Positions 8,450 through 15,943 are shown, counted from the first letter of the stretch. The stretch is 17,509 nucleotides of DNA from CBIFWW01 sp966186435 (GCA_966186435.1 CBIFWW010000066.1:1-17509); one strand, 5' to 3'. A program made the numbers and translations. The notes: generated by a model not told the origin, from the sequence alone.

Positions 8450-9652
8450 TTAGCTGTAGATAGGCAGTAACAGGTAGAGTTTGATTACGATGGCGTTCAC
8501 GATATCGATAAAGAACGCCCCCACCATCGGCACCACCAGGAAGGCGGTGTGGGATGGGCCAAAGCGCTCGGTAATCGCCTGCATATTAGCAATTGCCGTT
8601 GGCGTGGCCCCTAGACCAAAGCCACAGTGCCCTGCCGCCAACACCGCCGCATCGTAGTTTTTACCCATCGCCCGGTAGGTGACCACAATGGAATAAAGCG
8701 CCATCGCGATAGTTTGTATCACCAGGATCGCCAGCATAGGCAGCGCCAGCGAAGCCAGCTCCCATAGCTTTAGGCTCATTAGCGCCATGGCGAGGAATAA
8801 CGACAGTGATACGTTACCCAGCACAGATACTGCCCGCTCGAATACCCGATAGAAGCCTAGCATTGCCAGGGTGTTACTCATAATCACCCCGATAAATAAC
8901 ACACAGACAAAGGTCGGTAATTCCAGTGCACTGCCCTGCAACAGCGAAGCGACGATGCGGCCAAGAGTGATACAGATGGCGATCATGGCGATGGTTTCAA
9001 TCAGCACCAGCGACGTGATCATCCGGCCCTGGTCGGGCTTTTCAAAGGCCAGCGGCACTGCGCTATCGTCAGGGGTGCCATCCGGGGTGGCAGAGTGCTT
9101 AACCAGATAACGCGCCACTGGGCCACCCACCAGGCCGCCGAGCACCAAACCAAAGGTGGCACAAGCCATGGCCACTTCAGTCGCATTTTCAAACCCATAG
9201 CGCTCAGTAAAGACTTTACTCCAGGCGGCGCCAGTACCATGGCCGCCGGATAAGGTAATAGAGCCAGCCAACAGGCCCATTAACGGATCTAACCCCATCA
9301 GGGAGGCCATACCAATACCAATGGCGTTCTGCATCAGTAGCAGGCCAACCACTACGAATAGGAAGATGAACAGGCTTTTGCCCCCGGCCCGCAGGCTGGA
9401 GAGGTTGGCGTTAAGCCCGATAGTGGCAAAGAAAGCCAGCATCAGCGGGTCACGCAGGCTCATATCAAAACCAATTTCCCACCCTAGGCTTTTCTTTAGC
9501 ACCAGTAGTGCGATCGCAACCAGCAGCCCACCGGCAACCGGTTCGGGGATGGTGTATTTCTTTAGAAAGGGGACGATATGGACCAGTTTGCGGCCCAACA
9601 GTAGGACAAGTGTGGCTGCAACCAGCGTTGAAAAGGTATCGAGTTGAAACAT
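8450..9652 (-). CDS. gltS: GltS, sodium/glutamate symporter
   Basis: Inner-membrane ESS-family carrier that imports glutamate with sodium. The product is 400 residues (about 401 in E. coli), with roughly ten or more hydrophobic segments and two pseudo-symmetric glycine-rich re-entrant motifs: GSITLSGGHGTGAAW at 130-144 and AGHCGFGLGATPTAIANMQ near 340-358. The start at 9652 (MFQLDTFSTL) is chosen because AGGAG lies 8 nt upstream and the N-terminus matches E. coli. The frame is open upstream to 9751, but those 33 residues are unconserved and cross a strong hairpin. The gene is divergent from xanP and convergent with recG, 1 nt apart, so no room exists for a terminator between them. Identity is secure. 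Confidence 0.97.
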   Translation of the reverse strand: MFQLDTFSTLVAATLVLLLGRKLVHIVPFLKKYTIPEPVAGGLLVAIALLVLKKSLGWEIGFDMSLRDPLMLAFFATIGLNANLSSLRAGGKSLFIFLFVVVGLLLMQNAIGIGMASLMGLDPLMGLLAGSITLSGGHGTGAAWSKVFTERYGFENATEVAMACATFGLVLGGLVGGPVARYLVKHSATPDGTPDDSAVPLAFEKPDQGRMITSLVLIETIAMIAICITLGRIVASLLQGSALELPTFVCVLFIGVIMSNTLAMLGFYRVFERAVSVLGNVSLSLFLAMALMSLKLWELASLALPMLAILVIQTIAMALYSIVVTYRAMGKNYDAAVLAAGHCGFGLGATPTAIANMQAITERFGPSHTAFLVVPMVGAFFIDIVNAIVIKLYLLLPIYS

Positions 9653-9677
9653 TCCAGGCTCCTTTTGTACGCGCAAT

Positions 9678-9716
9678 TCATTTGCACGGAGAATACTTCC
9701 AACGCAGAAATCCCAT
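9678..9716 (-). other. possible 12-codon upstream ORF in the gltS leader
   Basis: Within the presumed gltS leader, an ATG at 9716 opens a 12-codon frame (MGFLRWKYSPCK) ending with TGA at 9680-9678, 25 nt before the gltS ATG. AGGAG is present in the hairpin loop but only 2 nt from this ATG, too close for efficient initiation. The frame differs from that of gltS. It could be a leader peptide or chance; I favour chance. Confidence 0.15.
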
Positions 9717-9734
9717 TCTCCTGGGGATTTCTGC
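9704..9734 (-). promoter_or_regulatory. perfect 11-bp stem-loop in the gltS leader
   Basis: GCAGAAATCCC (9704-9714) and GGGATTTCTGC (9724-9734) are exact inverted repeats around a 9-nt loop. Read on the gltS strand, the loop is CAGGAGAAT and so displays a Shine-Dalgarno-like AGGAG. The structure lies 52-82 nt upstream of the gltS ATG. If the candidate -10 at 9741-9746 is real, the stem would sit at the 5' end of the mRNA. There is no U-tract after it, so it is not an intrinsic terminator. It may stabilise the message or bind a regulator. Confidence 0.5.
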
Positions 9735-9740
9735 TGCCGA

Positions 9741-9768
9741 ATAGTAACCATAAACGCACGATATGCAA
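9741..9768 (-). promoter_or_regulatory. candidate gltS promoter
   Basis: On the minus strand, TTGCAT (9768-9763) and TACTAT (9746-9741) are separated by 16 bp. They match the sigma-70 consensus at 3/6 and 4/6 positions. The predicted start is near 9734-9735, at the first base of the leader hairpin. This is a weak match chosen by position. Confidence 0.3.
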
Positions 9769-9814
9769 AATGTTAACCAGCCATTAACCTTTTGGATTTA
9801 TTCAACGCCCGCAC

Positions 9815-9830
9815 AAGCAAACGTTTGCTT
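9815..9830. promoter_or_regulatory. PurR operator upstream of xanP
   Basis: AAGCAAACGTTTGCTT is a perfect 16-bp palindrome. Its central 12 bases, GCAAACGTTTGC, agree fully with the PurR consensus (ACGCAAACGTTTGCGT); only the outer two bases on each side deviate. It ends 53 bp before the xanP ATG and overlaps the likely -35 element, a position suited to repression by PurR bound to hypoxanthine or guanine. Purine transporters including yicE/xanP are known or predicted PurR targets in gamma-proteobacteria. It may also affect divergent gltS, although it lies 163 bp from that start. Confidence 0.85.
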
Positions 9831-9852
9831 TTCTATGCGCGTCCGTTAAAAT
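9824..9852 (+). promoter_or_regulatory. candidate xanP promoter overlapping the PurR box
   Basis: The -10 candidate TAAAAT is at 9847-9852 (5/6 to consensus). The -35 candidate TTTGCT at 9824-9829 (17-bp spacer), or TTGCTT one base downstream (16 bp), lies inside the right half of the PurR palindrome. Transcription would start near 9859, with a leader of about 25 nt. The ribosome site before the ATG at 9884 is weak (TGAGA, 9872-9876). Confidence 0.5.
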
Positions 9853-9883
9853 CAGCGCTTTTCCAGCCCTGTGAGATATCCCG

Positions 9884-11278
9884 ATGTCCGTTAATGCCGC
9901 AGAACCAACCGGTGCGCAAACAGAAGCTCGAGCGTCCAATAGCGAACTTATTTATCGCCTAGAAGACAGGCCACCGCTGCCGCAAACCCTATTTGCTGCC
10001 TGCCAGCACCTGCTGGCAATGTTCGTCGCCGTTATCACGCCAGCCCTACTGATTTGCCAGGCGCTAGGTTTGCCAGCCGAAGATACGCAACGCATCATTA
10101 GCATGTCCCTGTTTGCTTCCGGCGTGGCATCGATTATTCAGATTAAAGCCTGGGGACCAGTTGGCTCCGGGCTGCTATCTATCCAGGGCACCAGTTTTAA
10201 CTTTGTCTCTCCGCTCATCATGGGCGGGCTGGCCTTAAAAAATGGTGGTGCTGATGTCCCAACCATGATGGCAGCCCTGTTTGGCACCCTGATGCTGGCC
10301 AGCTGCACTGAAATGCTGATCTCTCGCGGGCTTCATTTGGCACGCCGTATCATCACCCCACTGGTATCCGGAGTGGTGGTGATGATTATCGGCCTGTCAT
10401 TGATTCAGGTTGGCCTGACATCCATTGGCGGTGGTTATGCCGCAATGAACGATCACACCTTCGGCGCACCTAAAAACCTGCTGCTGGCTGGCATCGTGCT
10501 GGCTATCATCATCCTGCTTAACCGCCAGCGTAACCCCTACCTGCGAGTGGCCTCTCTGGTGATTGCCATGGCCGGTGGCTATTTGGCGGCCTGGTTTATG
10601 GGGATGCTGCCGGAAACCACCGCGCCAACTAACGCTGACCTGTTGATGGTACCCACCCCGCTCTACTACGGTCTGGGCATCGACTGGAACCTGTTAATCC
10701 CACTGATGCTGGTCTTTATGGTGACATCACTGGAAACCATCGGTGATATCACCGCCACCTCGGATGTCTCTGAGCAGCCCGTTACCGGGCCACTGTATAT
10801 GAAGCGCCTCAAAGGAGGGGTATTGGCGAATGGCCTGAATTCCTGTGTTTCTGCGGTGTTCAATACCTTCCCGAACTCCTGTTTCGGCCAGAACAACGGG
10901 GTGATCCAGTTAACCGGCGTAGCCAGCCGTTACGTGGGTTTTGTGGTGGCGCTGATGCTGATGGTCCTCGGCCTGTTCCCGGCAGTCAGTGGCTTTGTGC
11001 AGCACATCCCTGAGCCAGTCCTGGGCGGCGCAACCATTGTGATGTTCGGTACCATTGCCGCCTCCGGGGTGCGTATCGTTTCCCGCGAGCCGCTAAACCG
11101 CCGGGCAATTATGATTATCGCCCTCTCTCTGGCCGTGGGCCTGGGTGTGTCACAGCAGCCTTTGATCCTGCAATACGTGCCGGACTGGTTGAAAACCCTG
11201 CTTTCCTCCGGGATCGCTGCTGGTGGTATCACCGCCATTGTTCTGAACCTGATTTTCCCGCAAGAAGAAAAAGCGTAA
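9884..11278 (+). CDS. xanP: XanP, xanthine/proton symporter (formerly YicE)
   Basis: High-affinity xanthine permease of the NCS2/nucleobase-ascorbate transporter family, an inner-membrane protein of about 14 segments. The product is 464 residues against 463 recalled for E. coli. Family hallmarks are present: ACQHLLAMF with H42, the glutamate of TSLETIGD (E284), and the NAT signature QNNGVIQLTG at residues 336-345 (Q336, N337, G339). The first 20 or so residues are variable and the strongly conserved part begins at NSELIYRLEDRPPLPQTL. The gene is divergent from gltS, carries a PurR box in its promoter and ends in its own terminator. It supplies purine bases to the salvage pathway, upstream of the nucleotides Gmk phosphorylates. 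Specificity for xanthine is inferred from orthology. Confidence 0.97.
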   Translation: MSVNAAEPTGAQTEARASNSELIYRLEDRPPLPQTLFAACQHLLAMFVAVITPALLICQALGLPAEDTQRIISMSLFASGVASIIQIKAWGPVGSGLLSIQGTSFNFVSPLIMGGLALKNGGADVPTMMAALFGTLMLASCTEMLISRGLHLARRIITPLVSGVVVMIIGLSLIQVGLTSIGGGYAAMNDHTFGAPKNLLLAGIVLAIIILLNRQRNPYLRVASLVIAMAGGYLAAWFMGMLPETTAPTNADLLMVPTPLYYGLGIDWNLLIPLMLVFMVTSLETIGDITATSDVSEQPVTGPLYMKRLKGGVLANGLNSCVSAVFNTFPNSCFGQNNGVIQLTGVASRYVGFVVALMLMVLGLFPAVSGFVQHIPEPVLGGATIVMFGTIAASGVRIVSREPLNRRAIMIIALSLAVGLGVSQQPLILQYVPDWLKTLLSSGIAAGGITAIVLNLIFPQEEKA

Positions 11279-11288
11279 TTCCCTACAG

Positions 11289-11312
11289 CGGGTGGCCTCT
11301 GTCACCCGTTTT
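11289..11312 (+). terminator. intrinsic terminator of xanP
   Basis: CGGGTG (11289-11294) pairs perfectly with CACCCG (11303-11308) around an 8-nt loop and is followed by four T residues (11309-11312). It begins 10 nt after the xanP stop codon. The short T-run makes it moderate in strength, so some read-through into yicH is possible. Confidence 0.75.
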
Positions 11313-11323
11313 AGATTCCCACC

Positions 11324-11352
11324 TTGAGTCCCCCCACCATTTCAGGCATAAA
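11324..11352 (+). promoter_or_regulatory. candidate yicH promoter
   Basis: TTGAGT (11324-11329) and CATAAA (11347-11352) are 17 bp apart, each matching consensus at 4/6 positions, between the xanP terminator and the yicH ATG at 11383. The predicted start would give a leader of about 24 nt containing the ribosome site GGTGGAAG. Confidence 0.35.
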
Positions 11353-11382
11353 AATAGAAAGAGTCTCACGGGGTGGAAGACA

Positions 11383-13068
11383 ATGAAAATTCTCCAAAAG
11401 CTGATTATTGGTGTGGTCATTGCCGTGCTGGTAGTGATAATCGCGCTTTATTTTGGCCTGCAAACCCGCTGGGGCGCGGGCCAGATTGCCAGCTGGGTAA
11501 GCGACAAAAGCGGCTGGCATATTACCTTCGATCGGATGCGCCATCACTGGTCTGCACCTAGCCGGGTAGTGCTGGAGAATGTGCGCGTGGGCCAGGCGAA
11601 TCATCCCGATACCCTGGTGGCACAGCAGGTAGATTTTGATTTAAGCACCCGTCAGCTGACAGATCCTCTCCATGTAGACACCCTGGTGTTATCCCAGGGT
11701 GCCCTAAACCTCTCCCCACAGGCGTCAGCGATTGGTATCCGGGCCGATACCCTGCAACTACGGGATATGGCCCTAAATAGCCCCGGCAGTGCCTGGGAGC
11801 TTAGCGCCCAAAAAGTTAACGGCGGCCTGCGCCCCTGGCAGCCAGTGAGCGGTAATGTGCTGGGCACTCAGGCTCAGTTCCAACTTAGTGCCGGATCACT
11901 AACTATTAACGGGCTTCCGGCTACCAATGTGCTGATTGACGGGGGGCTGAATAAAGATGAGGTCACCCTGACAAACATTGGCGGCGATATTGCCCGCGGC
12001 ACGCTCACCGCGGATGCCCGCCGCCAGCCGGACGGGCATTGGCAGGTAAACAACCTGCGTATGAATAACACCCGCTATCAGACTGACAAGCCACTGTTGG
12101 ATTTTCTGGCCCCTCTTGCCACCCTCCCCGCCATCACTTTCCATCGGGTGGATATGACTGATGCCCAGCTTCAGGGGCCGGATTGGGCACTTTCCGGGTT
12201 AAATCTGTCGCTGAATAACCTCACCCTCGCCAACGGCGGATGGTCTAGCAAGGACGGTGGGCTATCCATGAATGCCAATGAAGCTATTTATGGGCAGATC
12301 CAACTTCTTGACCCGATCATCAATGCCAGCCTGAATCCGCAGGGCATGGCGATAAAACAGTTCACCACCCGCTGGCAGAAAGGCATGGTGCGCGCCTCTG
12401 GGCACTGGTGGCGCAATGGCCAGAAACTGGCACTGGATGAGCTGGTTTCTGCCGGGCTGGAATATACGCTGCCAGAAGACTGGAAGGCTATTTGGCAAAG
12501 CCCGCTCCCTGCCTGGTTACAAGAGATTACCGTGGCACACTTTAGCGCCACCCGTAATCTCCTGATTGATACCGATCCCGCCTTCCCGTTCCAACTCACG
12601 GGGCTGGATGCCAGTGGCAATAACCTGGTGCTGGTTCGGGAAGGGTACTGGGGGATCTGGGGGGGCGATTTGGCGTTAAATGCCATCGCTTCCACCTTTA
12701 ACCGCACCGATGTGCGTATGCCAGCTTTAACGCTGAATGCCAACCTCTCCACTATTAACATCAGCCAGATAGCCGGGGCGGTAGGCAAAGGTAAGCTTGC
12801 GGGTACAGCCACTATTGCCCAACTGCCGCAACGGCAAACATCGCTGAGCCTGACGGGACAGGCCATACCGTTGGACAGCCTGGCAAACTGGGGTTGGCCC
12901 GCGATCCCACTGCAAGGGGATGGCAATATTCAGCTAGTGGCTCAGGGGAATTTACAGACAGGGGTGCCATTGGCTGGCACCGTAAACGGGACGCTAACGG
13001 CCAGTGATGCCACTGGCCAGCAGGCCACTCAAAGGATGGTGAACGGGCAACTCGCCCCCGGTCAGTAA
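11383..13068 (+). CDS. yicH: YicH, AsmA-family envelope protein
   Basis: The product is 561 residues (569 recalled for E. coli). It has an N-terminal signal-anchor, KLIIGVVIAVLVVIIALYF at about residues 6-24, followed by a long periplasmic part rich in beta-strand-like alternations, as in AsmA-like proteins. Conserved blocks include LQTRWGA, SAPSRVVLENV, RQLTDPLHVDTLVL, LQLRDMALNSPGS and GLEYTLP. AsmA-like proteins are thought to form hydrophobic-groove structures involved in lipid traffic between the membranes; the specific role of YicH is not established. The start is supported by GGTGGAAG upstream and the E. coli-like MKxxxKL. The last codons and stop lie inside a 9-bp-stem hairpin, and convergent fabY begins 9 nt beyond the stop. 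Confidence 0.93.
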   Translation: MKILQKLIIGVVIAVLVVIIALYFGLQTRWGAGQIASWVSDKSGWHITFDRMRHHWSAPSRVVLENVRVGQANHPDTLVAQQVDFDLSTRQLTDPLHVDTLVLSQGALNLSPQASAIGIRADTLQLRDMALNSPGSAWELSAQKVNGGLRPWQPVSGNVLGTQAQFQLSAGSLTINGLPATNVLIDGGLNKDEVTLTNIGGDIARGTLTADARRQPDGHWQVNNLRMNNTRYQTDKPLLDFLAPLATLPAITFHRVDMTDAQLQGPDWALSGLNLSLNNLTLANGGWSSKDGGLSMNANEAIYGQIQLLDPIINASLNPQGMAIKQFTTRWQKGMVRASGHWWRNGQKLALDELVSAGLEYTLPEDWKAIWQSPLPAWLQEITVAHFSATRNLLIDTDPAFPFQLTGLDASGNNLVLVREGYWGIWGGDLALNAIASTFNRTDVRMPALTLNANLSTINISQIAGAVGKGKLAGTATIAQLPQRQTSLSLTGQAIPLDSLANWGWPAIPLQGDGNIQLVAQGNLQTGVPLAGTVNGTLTASDATGQQATQRMVNGQLAPGQ

Positions 13069-13077
13069 TGACCGGGG
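13056..13077. terminator. hairpin between convergent yicH and fabY
   Basis: CCCCGGTCA (13056-13064) and TGACCGGGG (13069-13077) form a perfect 9-bp GC-rich stem with the four-base loop GTAA, which includes the yicH stop codon. On the + strand it is followed by TTACTCTTCTTC, a broken pyrimidine tract, and on the minus strand by no T-run. It is therefore a plausible but non-canonical bidirectional terminator or 3'-end stabiliser for the two convergent messages. Confidence 0.5.
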
Positions 13078-14019
13078 TTACTCTTCTTCATTGCCGCCTT
13101 CTTCCAGCGGGCCAAAAGGCCGGGCCGGGAGCACCATAAATACCCCTTCAAAGGTGGCCCCGCGTTTATCGTTACCAAACAACTCCACCGTTAACTGCAC
13201 CCGGGATTTACGCCCTCGGGCCAGCCTATCCAGATCGCCACTCAGGGAGCCTAGAGCGGCCACCGCCTCCGGGCGCCCGGAGATCGGGTTGCTGTAGCGC
13301 ACATGGGCATCGGCCAGGATAATCGTCCCACCGAGGTGACGCTCACGCAGCATCAGCCAAATAAGCCCCCAGCCTGTTAGCGTAGCCAGGGAGAACAGGC
13401 TGCCGGCAAACAGGGTATTATTAGGGTTCTGATTACCGGACTCCGGCATGGTAGTGATAAATTTCAGGCCGGTGTACTGAAGGATACGTACCCCCATTTT
13501 TTCGCTCAGGGGGATATGCTGATACCAGGCCTGCTGTAGTTGCCCGCACCAGTCGCCGCGATGGAGGATATCGTCCAGGCTTGCCACCGGTTTAATCATC
13601 AGGAAATGGCGAACCGGCGTGGTTTGTGGGGTGGTGATCTCCCCGTGGTTCTCAAACCCAAGCTTGGCAAAGAACGCCACTGCATCCTCACGAGCGCTAC
13701 AGGTTACGCGCTTTACCCCTTCCTGGCGGGCGACAGTTTCTAAAGCCATCGCCACTAAAGTCCCCAGCCCCTTATCCTGCACGCCGGGGTGAACCGCCAT
13801 AAAGCGAATCGACGCCTCGTTATCGGCATTGATATACAGGCGGCCAATGGCCACCAGCTGGCCCTCTTCATCCACCACCATCTGATGGTGAGCCATTGCA
13901 TCCCATGCATCCCGCTCAGATCCACGGGGCTGATGCAGCGGCTTGCGCAACATTTCCCAGCGGAACTGATAATAACGTTCGAGATCTTCTTCCGTTAGCG
14001 GTACCCGAAGATGATACAT
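13078..14019 (-). CDS. fabY: FabY/YiiD (MadA), GNAT plus hotdog protein of fatty-acid initiation
   Basis: The product is 313 residues with two domains. Residues 1-145 are a GNAT acetyltransferase-like domain with the acetyl-CoA loop region QDKGLGT (81-87). Residues about 155-300 are a hotdog-fold YiiD_C domain (NTLFAGSLFSLATLTGWG, TIILADAHVRY), followed by an acidic tail. E. coli YiiD has been reported as a malonyl-ACP decarboxylase supplying acetyl-ACP for fatty-acid synthesis, and databases call it FabY; I recall this rather than see it. The E. coli entry I remember has 16 extra N-terminal residues. Here the ATG at 14019 with GAGAG upstream matches the conserved MYHLRVP. It is the last gene of the yihX-yihY-dtd-fabY cluster, 24 nt after dtd. 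Confidence 0.92.
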   Translation of the reverse strand: MYHLRVPLTEEDLERYYQFRWEMLRKPLHQPRGSERDAWDAMAHHQMVVDEEGQLVAIGRLYINADNEASIRFMAVHPGVQDKGLGTLVAMALETVARQEGVKRVTCSAREDAVAFFAKLGFENHGEITTPQTTPVRHFLMIKPVASLDDILHRGDWCGQLQQAWYQHIPLSEKMGVRILQYTGLKFITTMPESGNQNPNNTLFAGSLFSLATLTGWGLIWLMLRERHLGGTIILADAHVRYSNPISGRPEAVAALGSLSGDLDRLARGRKSRVQLTVELFGNDKRGATFEGVFMVLPARPFGPLEEGGNEEE

Positions 14020-14043
14020 AGGCGCTCTCTTTTTTAAATTTAT

Positions 14044-14481
14044 TTACACCTGAAGCCAGAAGGTTACCGGGCCGTCGTTGGTCAACGCCACTTTCATATC
14101 CGCGGCAAATTGGCCGGTTTGGGTGTGGATCCCCTGTGCCTGGCATAGCTCTACAAAATGCTGATACAGCGCTTCAGCCTGATCCGGGGGCGCACCGCGC
14201 GAAAACCCGGGGCGCATACCCTTTTCTGTATCAGCCGCCAGGGTGAACTGGGAGACCACCAGCACGCTGCCGCCAGCCTGTTGGACATTCAGGTTCATCT
14301 TGCCCTGCTCATCGCTGAAGATGCGATAGCCCAGTACCTTCTCCATCAGCCGTTTGGCTTTGGCTTGGTTATCGTCTTTTTCCACACCCAGTAATACCAG
14401 TAAACCCGGGCCGATTTCACCTATCAACTGCTGGTCTACGGTAACGCTGGCGTGAGTAACACGTTGAATTAATCCGATCAT
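14044..14481 (-). CDS. dtd: Dtd, D-aminoacyl-tRNA deacylase
   Basis: Hydrolyses D-aminoacyl-tRNAs (for example D-Tyr-tRNA) and glycyl-tRNA-Ala mischarges, recycling tRNA and protecting translation. The product is 145 residues, the standard length. The SQFTLAAD motif is at 77-84 (S77, Q78, T80) and the cis Gly-Pro motif is at G137-P138 in NDGPVTFWLQV. Its ATG overlaps the yihY stop in an ATGA tetranucleotide (14481-14478) and no good ribosome site is visible, so it is probably translated by coupling to yihY. Confidence 0.97.
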   Translation of the reverse strand: MIGLIQRVTHASVTVDQQLIGEIGPGLLVLLGVEKDDNQAKAKRLMEKVLGYRIFSDEQGKMNLNVQQAGGSVLVVSQFTLAADTEKGMRPGFSRGAPPDQAEALYQHFVELCQAQGIHTQTGQFAADMKVALTNDGPVTFWLQV

Positions 14482-15350
14482 AGTGGGTCTTTATCTGCCT
14501 GTTGGGCTAGTGTTTTTATTTTTCGGTAATCCCCGAGGGTGACAGTTATTTCTGCCCCAAGCAAGACGATGCACCAACTCCAGTACACCCAAACAAACAA
14601 AATAGGGATAACCGCCAGCACCCCGTAGATCAGCTGGTAAGAGGGGAACATGGTCACATACAGGGCAAAGCCTTTCTTGCCTAACTCCACCAGCAGCGCC
14701 GCCACCAGAGAGCCTATCAGCGCATCTTTTACCGGCACCCGGTTGGTAGGCACCAGGCTGTAAAGCAGCCATAGCGCCAACCAGGTCAGCAGGAGCGGAA
14801 GCACCCGCAGCATCTGGTCTATCGTGCCGTTAAAGCCGCTGATCCAGCGTAAAGAGAGTAAATAAGAGCTGATAGCCAGACTGGCCCCGACCAGCAGTGG
14901 CCCCAGGGTTAGGATCATCCAGTAGATGGCGAATGAGTACACTTTGGGACGCTGGTGGGTACTACGCCAGATACTGTTTAACGCGCTATCTACCGAGTAC
15001 ATTAACAATAGCGAGGTAACGATCAGGCCGATAGCCCCCACGGCGGTCATTTTGCTGGAGTTCGCCACGAACTGCTCGATGTAATTCTGGATAATATCCC
15101 CGGTGGTGGGGATAAAGTTGGCGAAGATAAAATGGCGGATTTGCCCACTGATATCCGAGAACATCGGGAACGCAGAGAATAGCGCAAAGACCACCGCCAC
15201 CAGCGGAACCAACGAAAGCAAGGAGACATAAGCCAGGTTGCCGGCCAGCGTGGTCATATGATCCTGATCGATGCGGTGCCAGAGCAGCTTCAGCCAGGTC
15301 ATCAGCGAGCGGCTGTGTTTTGCCATATAGTGATCTACGTTTTTAAACAT
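14478..15350 (-). CDS. yihY: YihY, BrkB-family inner-membrane protein (UPF0761)
   Basis: The product is 290 residues, equal to E. coli YihY, and highly similar from WLKLLWHRIDQDHMTTLAGNLAY onward. It has about six hydrophobic segments and the conserved FPSYQLIYGVLAVIPILFVWVYW block near the C-terminus. This family was once misnamed RNase BN and is also labelled 'virulence factor BrkB family'; its molecular function is unknown and no nuclease motif is visible. The chosen start at 15350 is 2 nt after the yihX stop with a weak GAAG ribosome site; an alternative ATG at 15326 is possible. Its stop overlaps the dtd start, so the cluster is translationally coupled. Confidence 0.93.
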   Translation of the reverse strand: MFKNVDHYMAKHSRSLMTWLKLLWHRIDQDHMTTLAGNLAYVSLLSLVPLVAVVFALFSAFPMFSDISGQIRHFIFANFIPTTGDIIQNYIEQFVANSSKMTAVGAIGLIVTSLLLMYSVDSALNSIWRSTHQRPKVYSFAIYWMILTLGPLLVGASLAISSYLLSLRWISGFNGTIDQMLRVLPLLLTWLALWLLYSLVPTNRVPVKDALIGSLVAALLVELGKKGFALYVTMFPSYQLIYGVLAVIPILFVWVYWSWCIVLLGAEITVTLGDYRKIKTLAQQADKDPL

Positions 15351-15352
15351 AT

Positions 15353-15943
15353 TTACTTCGCAAAATACGCCGGGATCGTGTCCTTACTGGTGACTTGCAC
15401 ACTGGTAATGCCCAATTGTAGGGCACCCTGGATGTTCTCGGCATTGTCGTCAAAAAACACCGTATCTACGGCATTGAAGCCTTCGGCATCCAATACTTTC
15501 TGGTAAATATCGGCTTCGGGTTTACGACATCTCATTTCCTGGGAGAGATAAACGGCATCGGCAGCCTGATAAACATCAGGGAAACGGCCCGGCCAATACA
15601 GGGTGTGAAGGTTATTAGTATTCGACAGCACCACCACCCGATGCCCTTGCTCGCGCAACTGGCGCATGATGGTAATTACCTCGGTGCGCAGGTCAACAAA
15701 AATGGCCTGCCAACCATCGGCAAATTGTTCATAACTTAACGGCATTTCCATTTCCGCACTCAATCGGCTGGCGAATTCCTGGTCTGAAATATCCCCACGC
15801 TCATGCAGTTGGAACGCCTCGCCCAGGGTGAAGGATTTTTGTAATGTCGCCAGAGGAATACGGCTGTGGCTGCTCCAGACGCCCAGCACCCGGTTAAAAT
15901 CGATATCAACGATCACATTCCCTAAATCAAAGATATACAGCAT
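15353..15943 (-). CDS. yihX: YihX, HAD-family glucose-1-phosphate phosphatase
   Basis: HAD-superfamily phosphatase; E. coli YihX (HAD4) removes phosphate from alpha-D-glucose 1-phosphate. The product is 196 residues from the ATG at 15943, giving MLYIFDLGNVIVDIDF as in E. coli. An in-frame ATG at 15964 adds seven residues but has no ribosome site, while AAGGGA precedes 15943 suitably. Motif I is FDLGN with nucleophile Asp6, motif II is VVLSNTN, motif III is the lysine of RKPEADIY, and motif IV is FFDDN. The residues before motif III read EMRCRKPE where E. coli has DLGMRKPE, a local change with unknown effect. It is the first gene of the yihX-yihY-dtd-fabY cluster. Confidence 0.95.
   Translation of the reverse strand: MLYIFDLGNVIVDIDFNRVLGVWSSHSRIPLATLQKSFTLGEAFQLHERGDISDQEFASRLSAEMEMPLSYEQFADGWQAIFVDLRTEVITIMRQLREQGHRVVVLSNTNNLHTLYWPGRFPDVYQAADAVYLSQEMRCRKPEADIYQKVLDAEGFNAVDTVFFDDNAENIQGALQLGITSVQVTSKDTIPAYFAK

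Noticed and set aside
9653..9751. 33-residue N-terminal extension of GltS from an upstream in-frame ATG
   Set aside because: Those codons run through the leader hairpin and are not conserved, while an excellent AGGAG precedes the ATG at 9652 that matches the family start.
12288..12926. 212-codon open frame antisense to yicH
   Set aside because: It is entirely within yicH, whose frame matches the AsmA-like family throughout; the antisense product shows low-complexity composition and no motif.
14478..15350. Calling YihY ribonuclease BN
   Set aside because: This is an old database misannotation; RNase BN is the ElaC/RNase Z-type metallo-hydrolase, and YihY is a polytopic membrane protein without its histidine motif.
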